Below, piece after piece: positions 1 to 9,836 of a DNA stretch of 64,000 nt (position 1 is its first letter; each line of letters begins with the position of its first letter). A model generated the notes under the pieces. That model was not told the origin of the DNA, did not search any database, and saw only the letters and a program-made list of their open reading frames with translations. The stretch is from Todiramphus chloris collaris (Eukaryota > Chordata > Aves > Coraciiformes > Alcedinidae): NCBI GenBank assembly GCA_025345505.1, contig JANVCC010000072.1, positions 2,205,856 through 2,269,855 on the forward strand. The letters are read 5' to 3'. The position numbers were made by a program, and so were the translations under genes.

Positions 1-133
1 AGAGGAGAGGAGAGGAGAGGAGAGGAGAGGAGAGGAGAGGAGAAGAAGAGAGAAGAAGAGAGAAGAAGAGAGAAGAAGAGAGAAGAAGAGAGAAGAAGAG
101 AGAAGAAGAGAGAAGAAGAGAGAAGAGAAGAAG
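1..133. repeat. Polypurine GGAGA/AGAAG microsatellite
   Basis: The first ~133 bases contain only A and G on the + strand. A GGAGA pentamer repeat up to about position 43 passes into a 10-bp AGAAGAAGAG-type repeat up to about 130. It runs off the left edge, so its full length is unknown. Such homopurine/homopyrimidine mirror tracts can form triplex (H-) DNA and are length-variable. It lies inside GDF6 intron 1; on the gene strand it reads as polypyrimidine. Confidence 0.95.
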
Positions 134-859
134 GACAACACCAGGTAGGAGACCTCTCTTCGCAACAGAGGCAGTTCCGGCTCCTGCCCGTCGGCCCCAC
201 CAGTAGTATGTCACTGACAATGGTTGTGCGCTCATGTACATTATGCACACATACACATAAACAGTCTTTTCCGAGATTAAAAAAAAAAAAAAGGACTTCT
301 TTTTTGACATACTGGTGTACAAAGTACAGTGCAGAAAGCAAACCAGATTCCCCTGAGCTGCTTTCCAATAAAATGTTTACAACCCAGCAAATACAAAAAT
401 TCCCAAAGCCCCTGGGTTTCCCCAGAAGCTAATAAAGCTTGTGTAGATTTCAATAGTAAAAGTGTCACTAGAGCCTCTGTTCAGCAGCCCCTCAACGCTT
501 TTCCAAGCTCAGCCCGCTGCAGGGGTAGAAACGGGGACTAAAGAAATACACAGCTCCCTGTTATTTATTGATATCAAAGGTCATTGCGATTCCTAAGCAG
601 CGTATTTCACATCCTTAGCTCTACCTGAGAGGTCTGGGAGAACCTCCTGAGGGGCAGGAGAGACAACGGGATGATTTATGCAAACCAATACCTTCAGGTC
701 TGCCAAAGCAGTGTAGAACTGTAGAATATGTAGCAATGTAGAAAAATACAGATTAACATTTAGGTCATCAGTGCGGATTAGCATACTCGAAAGTCGTTTT
801 GCGCTGCTGCGTGTTCCCCGAGACGCCAACAGAGAGATGGAGTGTGGACAAGGGAGTCC

Positions 860-1150
860 ACTGCAGGCCACGGAAGCCCACGGCGGAGCCTGCCAGCCAG
901 CCGAGAGCATCCCTCCTGCCCCGCGGAGAGCGGCGGACCTGGGTGCCCGGCCGCTATCGCACACCTGCCCTGCCCCGAGCCAGGAGGTCGGAGCACGGCC
1001 GCGGCCCCCCGCCTCGCCCCGCCCCGCCCCGGAGTGGCACGGCGGGTCGGTCGGTCGGGGAGAGGGAGCTGACGGGACGGAGCCGCCCCCGCTCTGGCCG
1101 CGCTGCGCTCCGCGGGGGCTGCGCGCCCGCGGGGGGAAGCGGTGAGAAAA
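860..1150. promoter_or_regulatory. CpG-rich block in GDF6 intron 1
   Basis: Very GC-rich stretch with many CpGs and GC-box-like GGGCGGGG or CCCCGCCC words, for example around 1012-1030. It has the composition of a CpG island. No start codon, splice site or recognisable coding exon is tied to it, so whether it is a promoter, an enhancer or just local composition is undetermined. Confidence 0.4.
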
Positions 1151-2694
1151 TAGGTCAGATCCTTCATGCATCCTGGGGAATTTGGACCCGGGCCTGCTGC
1201 ACCCCGGCCCCCGCCTCCCGCCGCAGGCTCGGCTCAGCGGTTTCCCCACGGCGAGGATGCTCCTTCTCCAGCGAGCAGCGCACAGCAGGGAACGAGAGGC
1301 AGACCGGTCGCTTGTGCATCCCTCCCTGTGGAGCGCGGGGAAAGTCTGCAAAAAACACGCACACAGCCCGAAAAATGTCACAGCCCCAAGTGACGACAAC
1401 AGCTGCTCTATCGATCTACTGAAAAGTGAAATCCAGTGGGAGCTGCCTATAAACACTGGGCGGTCTCAGCAGCGCTACAAGGACGGAGCAGGATTTGGCC
1501 CATGGGCCCCTTGTGGGTTTGGGATTGTTCTGCCTCCCTTCACACGCCTGTGGCCGGGGGCTGAGGTGCTCCTGGGTGGCAGGAGGAGGATCTAACAGCT
1601 CAGGAGAGCTGAAAGGCCATTGCCCGCCTCTTCAAGGGGGTCCCGGGGAGGACTGGGGGATGCACACAGAAAGGGATGTGCATCCCTCGGGCAAGAACGC
1701 TCAAGTCCCCTTCATCCTCTCCTCATCACCTTTGGCTTTCCCTGCTTCCAGCATCTGTCAGATGCCCGGGCATCCGACACGGCGCAGATGGGTCTACTGA
1801 CTCCACCGAGCTGCTTCCCACCTTCCTCCGATGGCTCGAGAGACCATCGAGGAAGACAGATCAGATCCTTCCCCTGCCCCTACCCCCTGGCTTTGGGGTG
1901 TGGTCAGAGCCAGGCCCGGGCACAGCTCCGCTAATAAACTACCTTTCTGCTTGAGGGAGTGGGAGATGTGTGTGATGTGTGTGACGGTGTACTCTCCGTC
2001 GCGATGGGGTGAAGGCGAGGGGACCGCTGCCCCCAGCCCGCTGTTCCTCCCGAGCGGACACCACTGCCTCCTCCTCCTCCCCGCCCAACTCCTGGCCGGT
2101 GCCCCTGCTCTGGAGGCCCCCACATCCTTGCCGGTGTGCGGGAGCAGAGTAGCATTGTCCAGCCGCCCAGGCTTTCGGGGAAAGAGAAGGCAGCTCTTTA
2201 CCGGGGGGTGGGGGGACAAAGAGGCGACAACGCTTCCCCTCCGCTCACCAGCAACCGCGGGCGGCTGCGCCGCGGAGATTCGGCCCTTTCGTGGTGACAT
2301 CCAGGGGTGCGGGTTAGACGGGAGGGAAGCGGGGAAAGGCTGAATTCCCCGCGGCTTCTAAAGGGTCTGCAGACCCCTGTCATGCGAAGGGGCGGGGGGA
2401 AGCCAGTTCCAGTCGTGCGGGTGTCTGAGGCTTGCTCAGGGAGTGCGCCTATAGCGCGCTCCCCGGCAGCATCCTTTGAAGCTTGGCGGAGGTTGACCGC
2501 ATTGCACAGCAACTCCGGCTGGCTCGGTGGATGGCACGCTGGGGACACGGCAGAATGGCAGAGAAATGCGGCCCCGGGCAAGCGGGTCTCCGAGACGGGT
2601 TTAGGCAACACCGAGTCTGTGCTGGAAAACTCCCGCTGGTTCACGCAGCTGCCGGCTCCCGTTTTTCTCCCCGAAAGGGGCAGGGCTGCCGGTT

Positions 2695-2785
2695 GTTTCA
2701 AATAAGCAGCTTTGAATCCGATCAGATAAACGCTATTTATTCACTCTTGTAACCTAATAATTCCAGATGAATACATAATCCTAAA
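2695..2785. promoter_or_regulatory. Candidate cis-regulatory AT-rich island
   Basis: About 90 bases of AT-rich, non-repetitive sequence set abruptly in GC-rich intron. It contains GATCAGATAA (a GATA-type word), TATTTATTCACT and CCTAATAATTCC (homeodomain-like core). The contrast in composition and the lack of repeat structure suggest a constrained element. This is inference only. Confidence 0.25.
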
Positions 2786-3099
2786 CCAGTACTGGCTCCC
2801 TCCCAGCGCAGCCGAGAGGGGTGGGAAAAGCAGCGGAGGGCGGGGAGGGAAAGCGGTGCCGCCGGAGTCTCCACAAGCCGGGGAGAGATGGGTCTCGTTT
2901 GGGCACCCTTTGTTCCACCGAAGCTGCCGCCTTCCCAGCACACAAAGAGCAGCAGCAGCGGCGGGGTGGGGACACCCTGGCTGCCCCTCTCCCTCCATGT
3001 GAGGAGCACACACGGATTGGGGCTTGTCGTCTTCATTTTTCCTTTAAACCCGAGGAGCAGCTGGGGTCAGATTCGGGGTTTCTAACAGCCCGCTAGAGA

Positions 3100-3345
3100 T
3101 CTGCCTTTTCCTCCGGCCATTTGAGGCTGTCCTTACCGTTATCCCCGTTACCGAAATATTTGAAAAGAGCAGCAAAGTCATCTCACATCCAGCAGGGCTG
3201 GGCATGGCAACATTGTAGAAAAAGCACGGGAGAGGTGTGCTTATATTTGTAACGTTAATTTAGATGAATGTTAGTTGCGCAGTAAGTATTAGTTTCATTT
3301 CGGCTCCGTTGTTTTATTTTTTCGTGTGAAGAAAAAATATTGGGA
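3100..3345. promoter_or_regulatory. Candidate cis-regulatory element in GDF6 intron 1
   Basis: Non-repetitive AT-rich segment bounded by CpG-rich DNA. It includes CCGTTATCCCCGTTACCG, AACGTTAATTTAGATGAATG and TTAGTTGCGCAGTAAG, which are homeodomain- and C/EBP-like words. No coding potential was recognised. Conservation with chicken or mammalian GDF6 intron 1 would decide its status. Confidence 0.25.
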
Positions 3346-3479
3346 GCGGGAAGGAGGGGGAGATGAAGGAAACAGTTTATCTGGAATTTAAGCATGTGTC
3401 AGCGGTGGGGTCCGAGAGCAGCCGCGTTCTGCTGTGCCCTCTCCAAAGTGCCCGTGCAGCCGCCGTGCCCTGTGCTCCC

Positions 3480-3522
3480 GCGGGCCGAGCCGGGCCGAGC
3501 CGGGCCGGGCTGGGCCGGGGAG
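3480..3522. repeat. Short GC pentamer tandem repeat (CCGGG/CCGAG)
   Basis: About 40 bases of imperfect tandem GAGCCGGGCC/GGGCTGGGCC units in GDF6 intron 1. It is low-complexity and may form G-quadruplex or cruciform structures; no function is evident. Confidence 0.7.
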
Positions 3523-3764
3523 GCTGCGCGGGGCCCCTGCCCACTTCTTCCCCACTCCCCTGTGCTTTGCTGTGGCGGGTGTTTTATCATCTCCAAGGTT
3601 AAACGAATGGCTGAGTTGGGACGTTTCCTTTAACTCGCTGCGTGAAGCTTCTCCCGCTTCCCGGGCTCGCTGTCTCGCTGGCAGCCTGGGCTTTGAGGCG
3701 AGACGGGGGTTAACGAAGGCTACACAGTTTCCCTTTTCATGGCAGATCAGGTACTGGGCTCCCG

Positions 3765-4065
3765 GCCAATTCATCAGGGCTCAGATCTTAACTTTACATC
3801 ACTGCAAATTATACCCAAACCACATTCAAGAAGAATTTTCCCATTCCCAAATTCTCTTTCAAGCCGTATTTAAACTCGCAAACCAAAAGCACATTTACAG
3901 TTTAAAGACCCTTTGCAGGCGCTCTCTCAACAATAATCTGGAAATTAAAACATACATCCCCCGTAATTGCGAGGGGCTGCCCGCAGGTTGTCTGCAGATT
4001 CGCAAGGCTGACAGGTATTTCTTTCGGAGTATTACTCGAGCTGTGGAAACAAGGGTCTGACTCTC
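3765..4065. promoter_or_regulatory. Candidate cis-regulatory element in GDF6 intron 1
   Basis: About 300 bases of AT-rich unique sequence between CpG-rich blocks. Words seen include TCAACAATAATCTGG (a SOX-like AACAAT core), AACCACATTC (RUNX-like ACCACA) and CCCGTAATTGCG. No long frame has codon-like content. SOX and RUNX sites would suit a skeletal ligand gene, but such short motifs are expected by chance, so this is only a candidate. Confidence 0.3.
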
Positions 4066-4260
4066 CATGTGTGGTATTTCTCCGGGTTTCAGTTCCGCGT
4101 CTCCCAGCGCCTGCTTCGCCGTGGTTTTTTATTACACCGGATGATTAGATTTAAACGTTTCGTTCGCTTCGCTATCAAGTAACCGGGAAAGACCGCACCT
4201 TCCTAGGCTGAGTTCCCCATCCTGCCGAAACCCCGGCCAGCTGATGGAGGGCTGTTTCTA

Positions 4261-4307
4261 TTTTTTTTTTTTTTATTTAATTTTTTTTTTTAATTTTTTT
4301 TTTTTCC
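4261..4307. repeat. T-rich low-complexity tract
   Basis: Three long T runs separated by A or AA, ending in CCCC. It is a simple low-complexity tract in GDF6 intron 1 and is probably unstable or error-prone in assembly. Confidence 0.9.
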
Positions 4308-5183
4308 CCGGAGTCATCTGGCTGCCATATACGTTTAATCACCTCTTCACCGTACCTTCTTCGGGAAGGCTGCCTACCCTCGCCTCGCTCCCCGGCTTGC
4401 CGCTACCGCCAGCAACTTCCCGCCCCTTTCTACCGCCTCCCCGGTTCCCACGAGCGACGCTTGGCCCTTGGGGCACAGAGGGACCATCGCAACACCTGCG
4501 GAGCATCCCGAGGGGCTCCGGGCTCCTCCTCTGCCGGCATCGCCTCAGGAGGTGCGCCGTGGCGGAGAGGGGCTTCCTTGGGAGGTTCTACCTGCTGTAA
4601 CAGACGTTAACCGAGTCCCGTTCCCTTTTCCCGTTTGCGGCGGTTTCGCTACCGAAATACTTCGATCGAGGAGAAATCATTCCTCCAAAATTATTCGTGT
4701 TGAGAAAATCGGACTGAATATTCTCAGAGCTCGGAGATAAGAAATGCAGCCAGGGGAGCCTTTGGAGGGCATTTCTGAGCAGGAGATACAGCAACATACA
4801 TGGGATAGAGCAACACAACATACAAATCTGGCCACAACTAGCAAGGACTGGAACGTCCCCTTTCGCTCATAAACCAGCCTTCAGGCACGAAAGGACGCTG
4901 AGGTTTCAGCCTTCCCCGAAATCGCAAGGAAGGGAGTATTTCTCGGATCGGCTATTTTTTTTTTTTTTTTTTCTTTTTACAGTACCGCGAAGTGAGGGAG
5001 GAAAATGAGGAGGGCGAGGGGCCATTCTGCCGTGCCCAGTGCCTGACTGGCCCCGGGTTGTGTTGGGTTTTTTCCCCGCGGGACGCTTGGCTCCCGGTTG
5101 GGGCCAGTTCAGACTGCGGCACGGCATCGCCCCGCGGGCGGAGGAAACTAAAGAGCGCCGAAGCTAAAAGCTAGGTCCTACTG

Positions 5184-5188
<5 letters not shown>

Positions 5189-5215
<27 letters not shown>
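5189..5215. repeat. A27 homopolymer
   Basis: Uninterrupted run of 27 A on the + strand. No retroposon body, target-site duplication or poly(A) signal is recognisable just upstream, so it is called simple sequence rather than a retrocopy tail. Confidence 0.9.
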
Positions 5216-5339
5216 TTAAACGTGGCTTCTTGGCAAGCCTCTCGGGGGGCTTCTGGATTTATAATTAAAATTTAAAAAAAATATCAGGATCCGGTCCAAA
5301 ATAAGCCACCAGAATAGCTTGATAGGTTTTAATTGCTCC

Positions 5340-5870
5340 TTCCTGTTAGCAGAGTGGCTCCGCGGCCGCGCATCGCTCCGCCGAGCCGCCTGTGCCGCCG
5401 AGAGGCGACGGGGCCGCGTCTCCCAGCGCCGGCGGGCTCTGCTTTTCCCGACCGCCCTCCCCGCCCCGTTGCGCGGCTGTGCGCAAAACCCCGCGCCTTC
5501 GCAAAAGAAAACGAACAAAAATAAATAAAAAAGAATTGCCCTCCCAACCCATCGATTTTCAACGGGGAGAGACTCGCGGTCCAGCCGCAGGTTCGGAGGG
5601 GACGCGCCGCTGCCCGCTCCGCCCGCGTCCCAACCCCGCGCTCCGCTCCGCTCTCTCCCGCAGCTCCAGCAACGCGGTGTGCGTGTGGAAACAAACCCCT
5701 AAATATTCCTTAGGCGGGGGCTGAGCCTCCGCGCAGGCCGTTTCCCGGCTGCCGCCTACACGCGCCGCCGGCTCCGCGGGCGCGGAGGCCCCGCTGCCGC
5801 GCCGGGCTGGGCCGCTCGCTCCTTCCCCGGGCGCACGGCGGGGGTAAGCGGCTGCTCTCTGCCGCGCTCC
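5340..5870. promoter_or_regulatory. CpG island inside GDF6 intron 1
   Basis: About 500 bases with very high GC content and CpG density (many CGCG, GCCGCC and CCGCG words). It is one of the two densest intronic CpG blocks. It could mark an alternative promoter or an antisense transcript start, but no initiator, TATA box or first exon can be assigned. Methylation or CAGE data would settle it. Confidence 0.45.
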
Positions 5871-5874
5871 GGCC

Positions 5875-6130
5875 GTCTGGTCTGTATTAGTGTTTTTATA
5901 AGGGGCTCAAACAAATCTAATACAAGGTCACCAAATAATTAACAGTTGTGAATTCCCTCCTTCCCCATTAAAATACTTCCCTGCTTATATTTAATTTTCC
6001 TTCTGCCAACGACAACACTGACTGGGCAAAGGCGCTGCACGGATCACACTATACTGCAGCTTTCGGTCCACCCAGAAACCCGCTGTTTTGCATAAACATG
6101 TTGCACTAGATGAACTTCAAGTGGGATTTA
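5875..6130. promoter_or_regulatory. Candidate cis-regulatory element next to CpG island
   Basis: AT-rich unique sequence starting sharply at the edge of the preceding CpG island. It contains CAAGGTCACC (nuclear-receptor ERR/SF1-type half-site core AAGGTCA), AAATAATTAACAG (homeodomain core), TTTTTATAAGG and TTTGCATAAAC (POU-like). A CpG island flanked by AT-rich unique sequence fits an enhancer or promoter pair. This is inferred from motifs and composition only. Confidence 0.3.
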
Positions 6131-6639
6131 CGCTCTTCTCTTCTGCCACAGGCACCGTCGGAGCCGTTTCCAGTTTCTGCACACGGGATCCCCCTTTCGT
6201 CCTGCCCTCTCCTCACCCCCCTCCCCACCCTAATAGCAAGAGCAAAATAATGATGGTAGGACCTCTGCCCGTATGAATCAGCTTCCTCTCGACTGGAACA
6301 CGAAACTTCACAAAGAAAACGGCGCAGAGAAAAGGAGACCATCTCGACCCATTTCACTTTCCCCGTTCCTTAAGCACGGAGCTCAGCATTCCCTGCGCCG
6401 GAGCCCGGCCGCGGTACCGCGGGTGCAGTCAGCTCTGCAGACACAAAAGGGAAAGGCGAGGTGAACCTACGGCAAAAGGCCCTTGTGGCTTTCCCTTCCC
6501 ACGGGAGATCCCTTTGAAAACCTCTCTCCCTCGTACCGCGGCTAGTTATTTTTTTTTTTGTTTTCGGTTTGTTCCGAGTTGTGCGGCGTTTCTTACTAAG
6601 CTGTGGATTTGCTTGTTTTTAGCTCACTTCTGCTGGCTG

Positions 6640-6750
6640 TCTTTTTTTTTTTGTTTTGTTTGTTTTGTTTTGGGTTTTTTTGGTAGTTTTTTTTTGGGGG
6701 GGGGGGGGGGGGGGGGTTGGGGTAGTGGTGGTGGTTTTTTTTTTTTTTCC
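6640..6750. repeat. T-rich tract with embedded G21 run
   Basis: Low-complexity block: TTTTG repeats, then 21 consecutive G at 6696-6716, then a GGTGGTGG stretch and a T run. The G run can form a G-quadruplex on the + strand. It lies in GDF6 intron 1, so the transcribed RNA of GDF6 carries the C strand. The exact length is likely to be unreliable. Confidence 0.92.
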
Positions 6751-7419
6751 CCTGCTTGGTGGAGTCCTTGCAGCTCCTAATTGTCCTGCCTTACTGTGGA
6801 GCTCCAATGCTGGGGGTCCTGAGGCCAGCGAGAGCACCATCTGCGTTTTAATGAGTTACTTCATGTGCCAACAGTAATTTTCCTACATTCAGCTAGGTCC
6901 TGTCTGATCTTGCGACCGTAACAAGGGGGAGCGAGTGGGGGGCGGGAGGGAGCGGAAAAAGGGGAATCACAAACCCTTTCCCCACTTTCTGCGCTCTTTT
7001 TCTACCGATGGGAAAAAATAATGCACGTACATCTAACGGCTTTCCTCCCTCTCGAGCTAGCCTGAAAGCGATCTTACTAGCTTCCAGCAGGAGGGAAAGA
7101 AACAAGAGGCGAAGAGGAGAGGGTTTTGGTGTCCTCGCTGAAGCGCTCTGCCCCTCTCGGCTGCGTAGGGCTGCGGGCCGGGCCGGCTGAGGGGCTGCTG
7201 CGGGCAGGAGCCGGCAACCCAGCTCCTTTCCTTCGGGACACTCTCACGGACACGCGGGCACAGCAGCCCACGCCGTGCGGGAAGGGTATTTCTCGGGAGA
7301 ACTAAAAGCTTCTTCGCGCCCCTCTCTGGCCTGCTGTCCCCCCGGAATCCTCCGATGCCGTGCGAGCAAGAGGGACGGCCACCGCCGTCTTTCCCCAGAG
7401 ATGCTGCTTAGGTAAAGGG

Positions 7420-7990
7420 CAGCCCATCTAATTGGGTCAATTTGGGACGGCTATATTGTCTGCAAATGAACTGACAGAAACGCTCCCCCCCTAGCCCCCC
7501 CACCCCGTCTTTCCCCGCTTTCCCTGAGCAAAGACATTTTCATCATCAGCACAACTCCAGCTTGCCAATTAACTCGGCTAGGAGCCCACGGGGAGGTGGG
7601 CAGTAAAATAGCTACCACTTCAGAGGAACGGAAGCTCTCTTGAAGTTTTTTGGTGATGTGCCATTGGCTGGTCCGCTTCATTATGGGAGACTAGACAATA
7701 TTTGATATGTTATGACATGAACACTCAATTAGATCACTGAGTTGAAATACTTCAATCAGTGGCTTGATGCTAAGCAACCCTCAGAAGGTCCAGCAGAAGG
7801 TCACAGCCTGTGACACATCAAATCAAAATCAATGGGGAAAAGTGAGGCTTTTCCTTAATCAAACCAGGACTTCTGTTAACAAATCACTTTCCCCGGAGCA
7901 GAATCTCCTATGCAGCAAGATGAGCTAAATGTGTTAAATTAACTGTCTTTCTTCTGGTTATCGTGAATAAGATGATCTTGAGCGCGGCTC
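7420..7990. promoter_or_regulatory. Strong candidate enhancer/conserved element in GDF6 intron 1
   Basis: About 570 bases of unique, non-repetitive, moderately AT-rich sequence between CpG-rich blocks. It carries clustered factor-like words: CTAATTGGGTCAATTTGG (7430s), CCAATTAACT (7565), CCATTGGCTGG (inverted CCAAT, about 7662), TCAATCA (7752-7758, PBX/HOX-like), and ATCAAATCAAAATCAAT (7817-7833, TCF/LEF- or PBX-like direct repeats). It also has GTTAACAAATCAC and TTAAATTAACTG. The density of homeodomain and PBX-like cores is high for such a stretch. Long blocks like this within the first intron of BMP-family genes are often tissue enhancers. No coding frame or splice sites were recognised. 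Function is inferred. Confidence 0.4.
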
Positions 7991-8019
7991 TACTTCTCTG
8001 CGACTCGCAGAATTAGCAC

Positions 8020-9240
8020 CCCGTTTCCTCTACGGCGGGGAAAGAGGACCAGCTGCTTTCTGCCGGCTGGACTTTCGAAACCGATTTTCTAGAAAGCGAG
8101 TCCTCTTCCCCCCACCCCCACTTTTAACAGTGACGAAGAAAACAACCCCCATAAGGCGAAGGCGGAAAGCAAAACCCTGTGCCCTGGTGTCCTGATGGCT
8201 GGGCGCTTCGGGTGGCGGGGGCAGGCACTGTGGCCGCTCCCACGCACCCTCCTGAGCCCAGAGGAGCGCGAAGGGCACCGGGGCGAGAGGCGAGGAGTCC
8301 CGCCGAGCTCCTTCCGCGAAGGAGGCCCACCCTGAGACGAGGGTGGTGATGGGGCAAGGGGCTGAGCCCTGGGTGCCGGAGGGGAGGGGAGGTTGCCAGC
8401 TCGGGGAGGCGACGAACGCGGTTGGTTTGGATTCGGTTTGGAATGGGGAGCGAGATCCTCTGCAGCTCCAGGGAGCCGTGAGGTTTTCCCGGCGCAGCGT
8501 TTTGCCCTAAACCGGCTGGGAAGCGGGGAGGTCGGTGTGATTCCCCGGTCCCGGCAGCTGCGGCACGCCGCTGCCAGACGCCGGCAGGTACACGGGCAGG
8601 GTCCCGCTGCGGACGGGGGTGGGCACAGGCAGAGGGGAGGGTCTTCAAATCGAGAGGGGAGGGGGGAGGAAAGAATGCACAACCTTCATTAAGAACCTGT
8701 TAATTGGTCTTTCCTTAATGGCTCACAAACCAGTGTAATGAGATAGATAATAAATAAATAAATAAATGAACAAATAAACCGGGGGGGGCGGGCGTTTTGA
8801 GGAAAGGGAAAATTTCCTCTGGATCACGGAGAAACCTCCACCCGCTGCCCATTTACGATCTAGAAAACAACGAAAGAAAAGCAAAGCAGAGCCCCGGGCG
8901 GAGCTGCAGGTCGCGGAGGGGTCCTGGGAGCCCCGCGGCACCGATGCTGCCCAGGAAGAGCCGGGCAAGGTCCGGGGCCCTGCTGGCCCCGGTCCCCGCC
9001 GCCCGCCCCGTCCTCTCCTCCGCTGTCCCCACCACGGGGCAGCCGCAGGCCCGGGGGAGCGGCCCCCGCAGCCACTCCGGCCCGGGATGGGTGAGGACCA
9101 GCTCAGCACACACCAGGCTTAAAGGACGTAGGATGCGGCCCCGAAGCAGAGGGCGAGTCCCGGCCTCCCCGCGTTGAGCCCCGAGGCCAGGAGTTACCTG
9201 TTCTTCGCTCTGCCTTCCCGCAAGCGGAGCCGGCTGCGTC
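8020..9240. promoter_or_regulatory. CpG-rich region in GDF6 intron 1 near exon 1
   Basis: Two GC/CpG-dense segments (about 8150-8650 and 8880-9240) separated by an AT-rich patch. They lie within 2 kb downstream of GDF6 exon 1 and may be an extension of the promoter CpG island. No exon was identified inside. Confidence 0.4.
8675..8790. promoter_or_regulatory. AT-rich homeodomain-like cluster plus (AAAT)n
   Basis: CATTAAGAACCTGTTAATTGG, CCTTAATGGCTC and CAGTGTAATGAG give closely spaced TAAT/ATTA cores (8686-8740). They are followed by a short AAAT tetramer repeat (about 8748-8779) and a G run. The TAAT cluster could bind homeodomain factors, but the adjacent simple repeat weakens the argument. 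Confidence 0.22.
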
Positions 9241-9431
9241 CCAGACCAGCGCTTCCAAAAGGGGCTGGTGCTTTTCCAGGTAGCCCCGACAAAGCGACCC
9301 TACGCGAGAGCAGCTTTAGGCAGCAAATGTTTGCTCTCGGTCAGTTTGAACTTTCTATTTGCCTTACAGCCCCAGCGATAAGAGCGATCCTTTCTCCGGC
9401 AGACGGAAAGAAACCAGAAGATTTTTTTTAT

Positions 9432-9447
9432 CCCCCCCCCCCCCCCC
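9432..9447. repeat. C16 homopolymer
   Basis: Run of 16 C on the + strand after a short T-rich stretch, in GDF6 intron 1 about 0.4 kb from exon 1. It reads as a G run on the transcribed GDF6 RNA strand and may form a G-quadruplex there. Confidence 0.9.
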
Positions 9448-9809
9448 GGTTGCATTTACACCCAAAGTGCGCCTGTAAAGCTGGGGCGTGTTTCCCACCA
9501 CCCCCTGATCATTCGGGGACGAACACGCGTGTTTCTCGCACGCACGCACGCAGCATTCACGGCTGCCGCGGTCCGGGTTTAACGCCGCGGGGCAGTTCGC
9601 TTCAAAATAAAACAACGCGATCCACGATTTATGGAAAGATCCACTTTTGTGCAATACCGAGCGGCAGAGGGAAACCCCCAGTGACCGATGCAGAGAGCTG
9701 CCCACCTCCCCAGCGCCAGGCCCCGAGGACGGCAGCCTCGCACCGCGGAGCGCCGCGGGAAGGGAAGGGAAGGGGGTCCCGCCGCCCCGGGGGGAACGAT
9801 GAGGGCCAT

Positions 9810-9829
9810 GGGGGGGGGGGGGGGGGGGG
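9810..9829 (-). repeat. C20 tract adjoining the GDF6 exon 1 splice donor
   Basis: Twenty consecutive G on the + strand, which is C20 on the gene strand. It begins at intron position +8, directly after the donor GTAAGTT. It could fold as a DNA i-motif/G-quadruplex pair, and as a C tract in RNA it could recruit poly(C)-binding proteins near the 5' splice site. The length may be unreliable because of sequencing slippage. Confidence 0.9.
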
Positions 9830-9836
9830 AACTTAC

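Larger units (their letters stand above)
1..9836 (-). other. GDF6: GDF6 intron 1 (5' portion, partial)
   Basis: This follows the GDF6 exon 1 splice donor (GTAAGT at 9836-9831, minus strand) and runs off the left edge. No reading frame in it encodes the cystine-knot domain of a GDF ligand, so exon 2 must lie further left. The intron is unusually CpG-rich, with dense blocks near 860-1150, 2000-2340, 3400-3560, 4380-4600, 5340-5870, 7130-7370 and 8020-9240. Between them are AT-richer, non-repetitive islands, listed separately as candidate regulatory elements. I recognise no interspersed transposon here. Homopolymer runs are frequent. This composition is typical of developmental regulator loci, but conservation cannot be judged from one sequence. 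Confidence 0.85.

Noticed and set aside
593-1456. 287-codon minus-strand frame overlapping the left CpG block
   Set aside because: Long frames are expected in GC-rich DNA. It shows no domain and lies inside GDF6 intron 1, with Arg/Pro/Ala/Gly-rich random content.
5189-5215. A27 run as the tail of a processed pseudogene or SINE
   Set aside because: No retrocopied gene or SINE body precedes it and no target-site duplication was seen.
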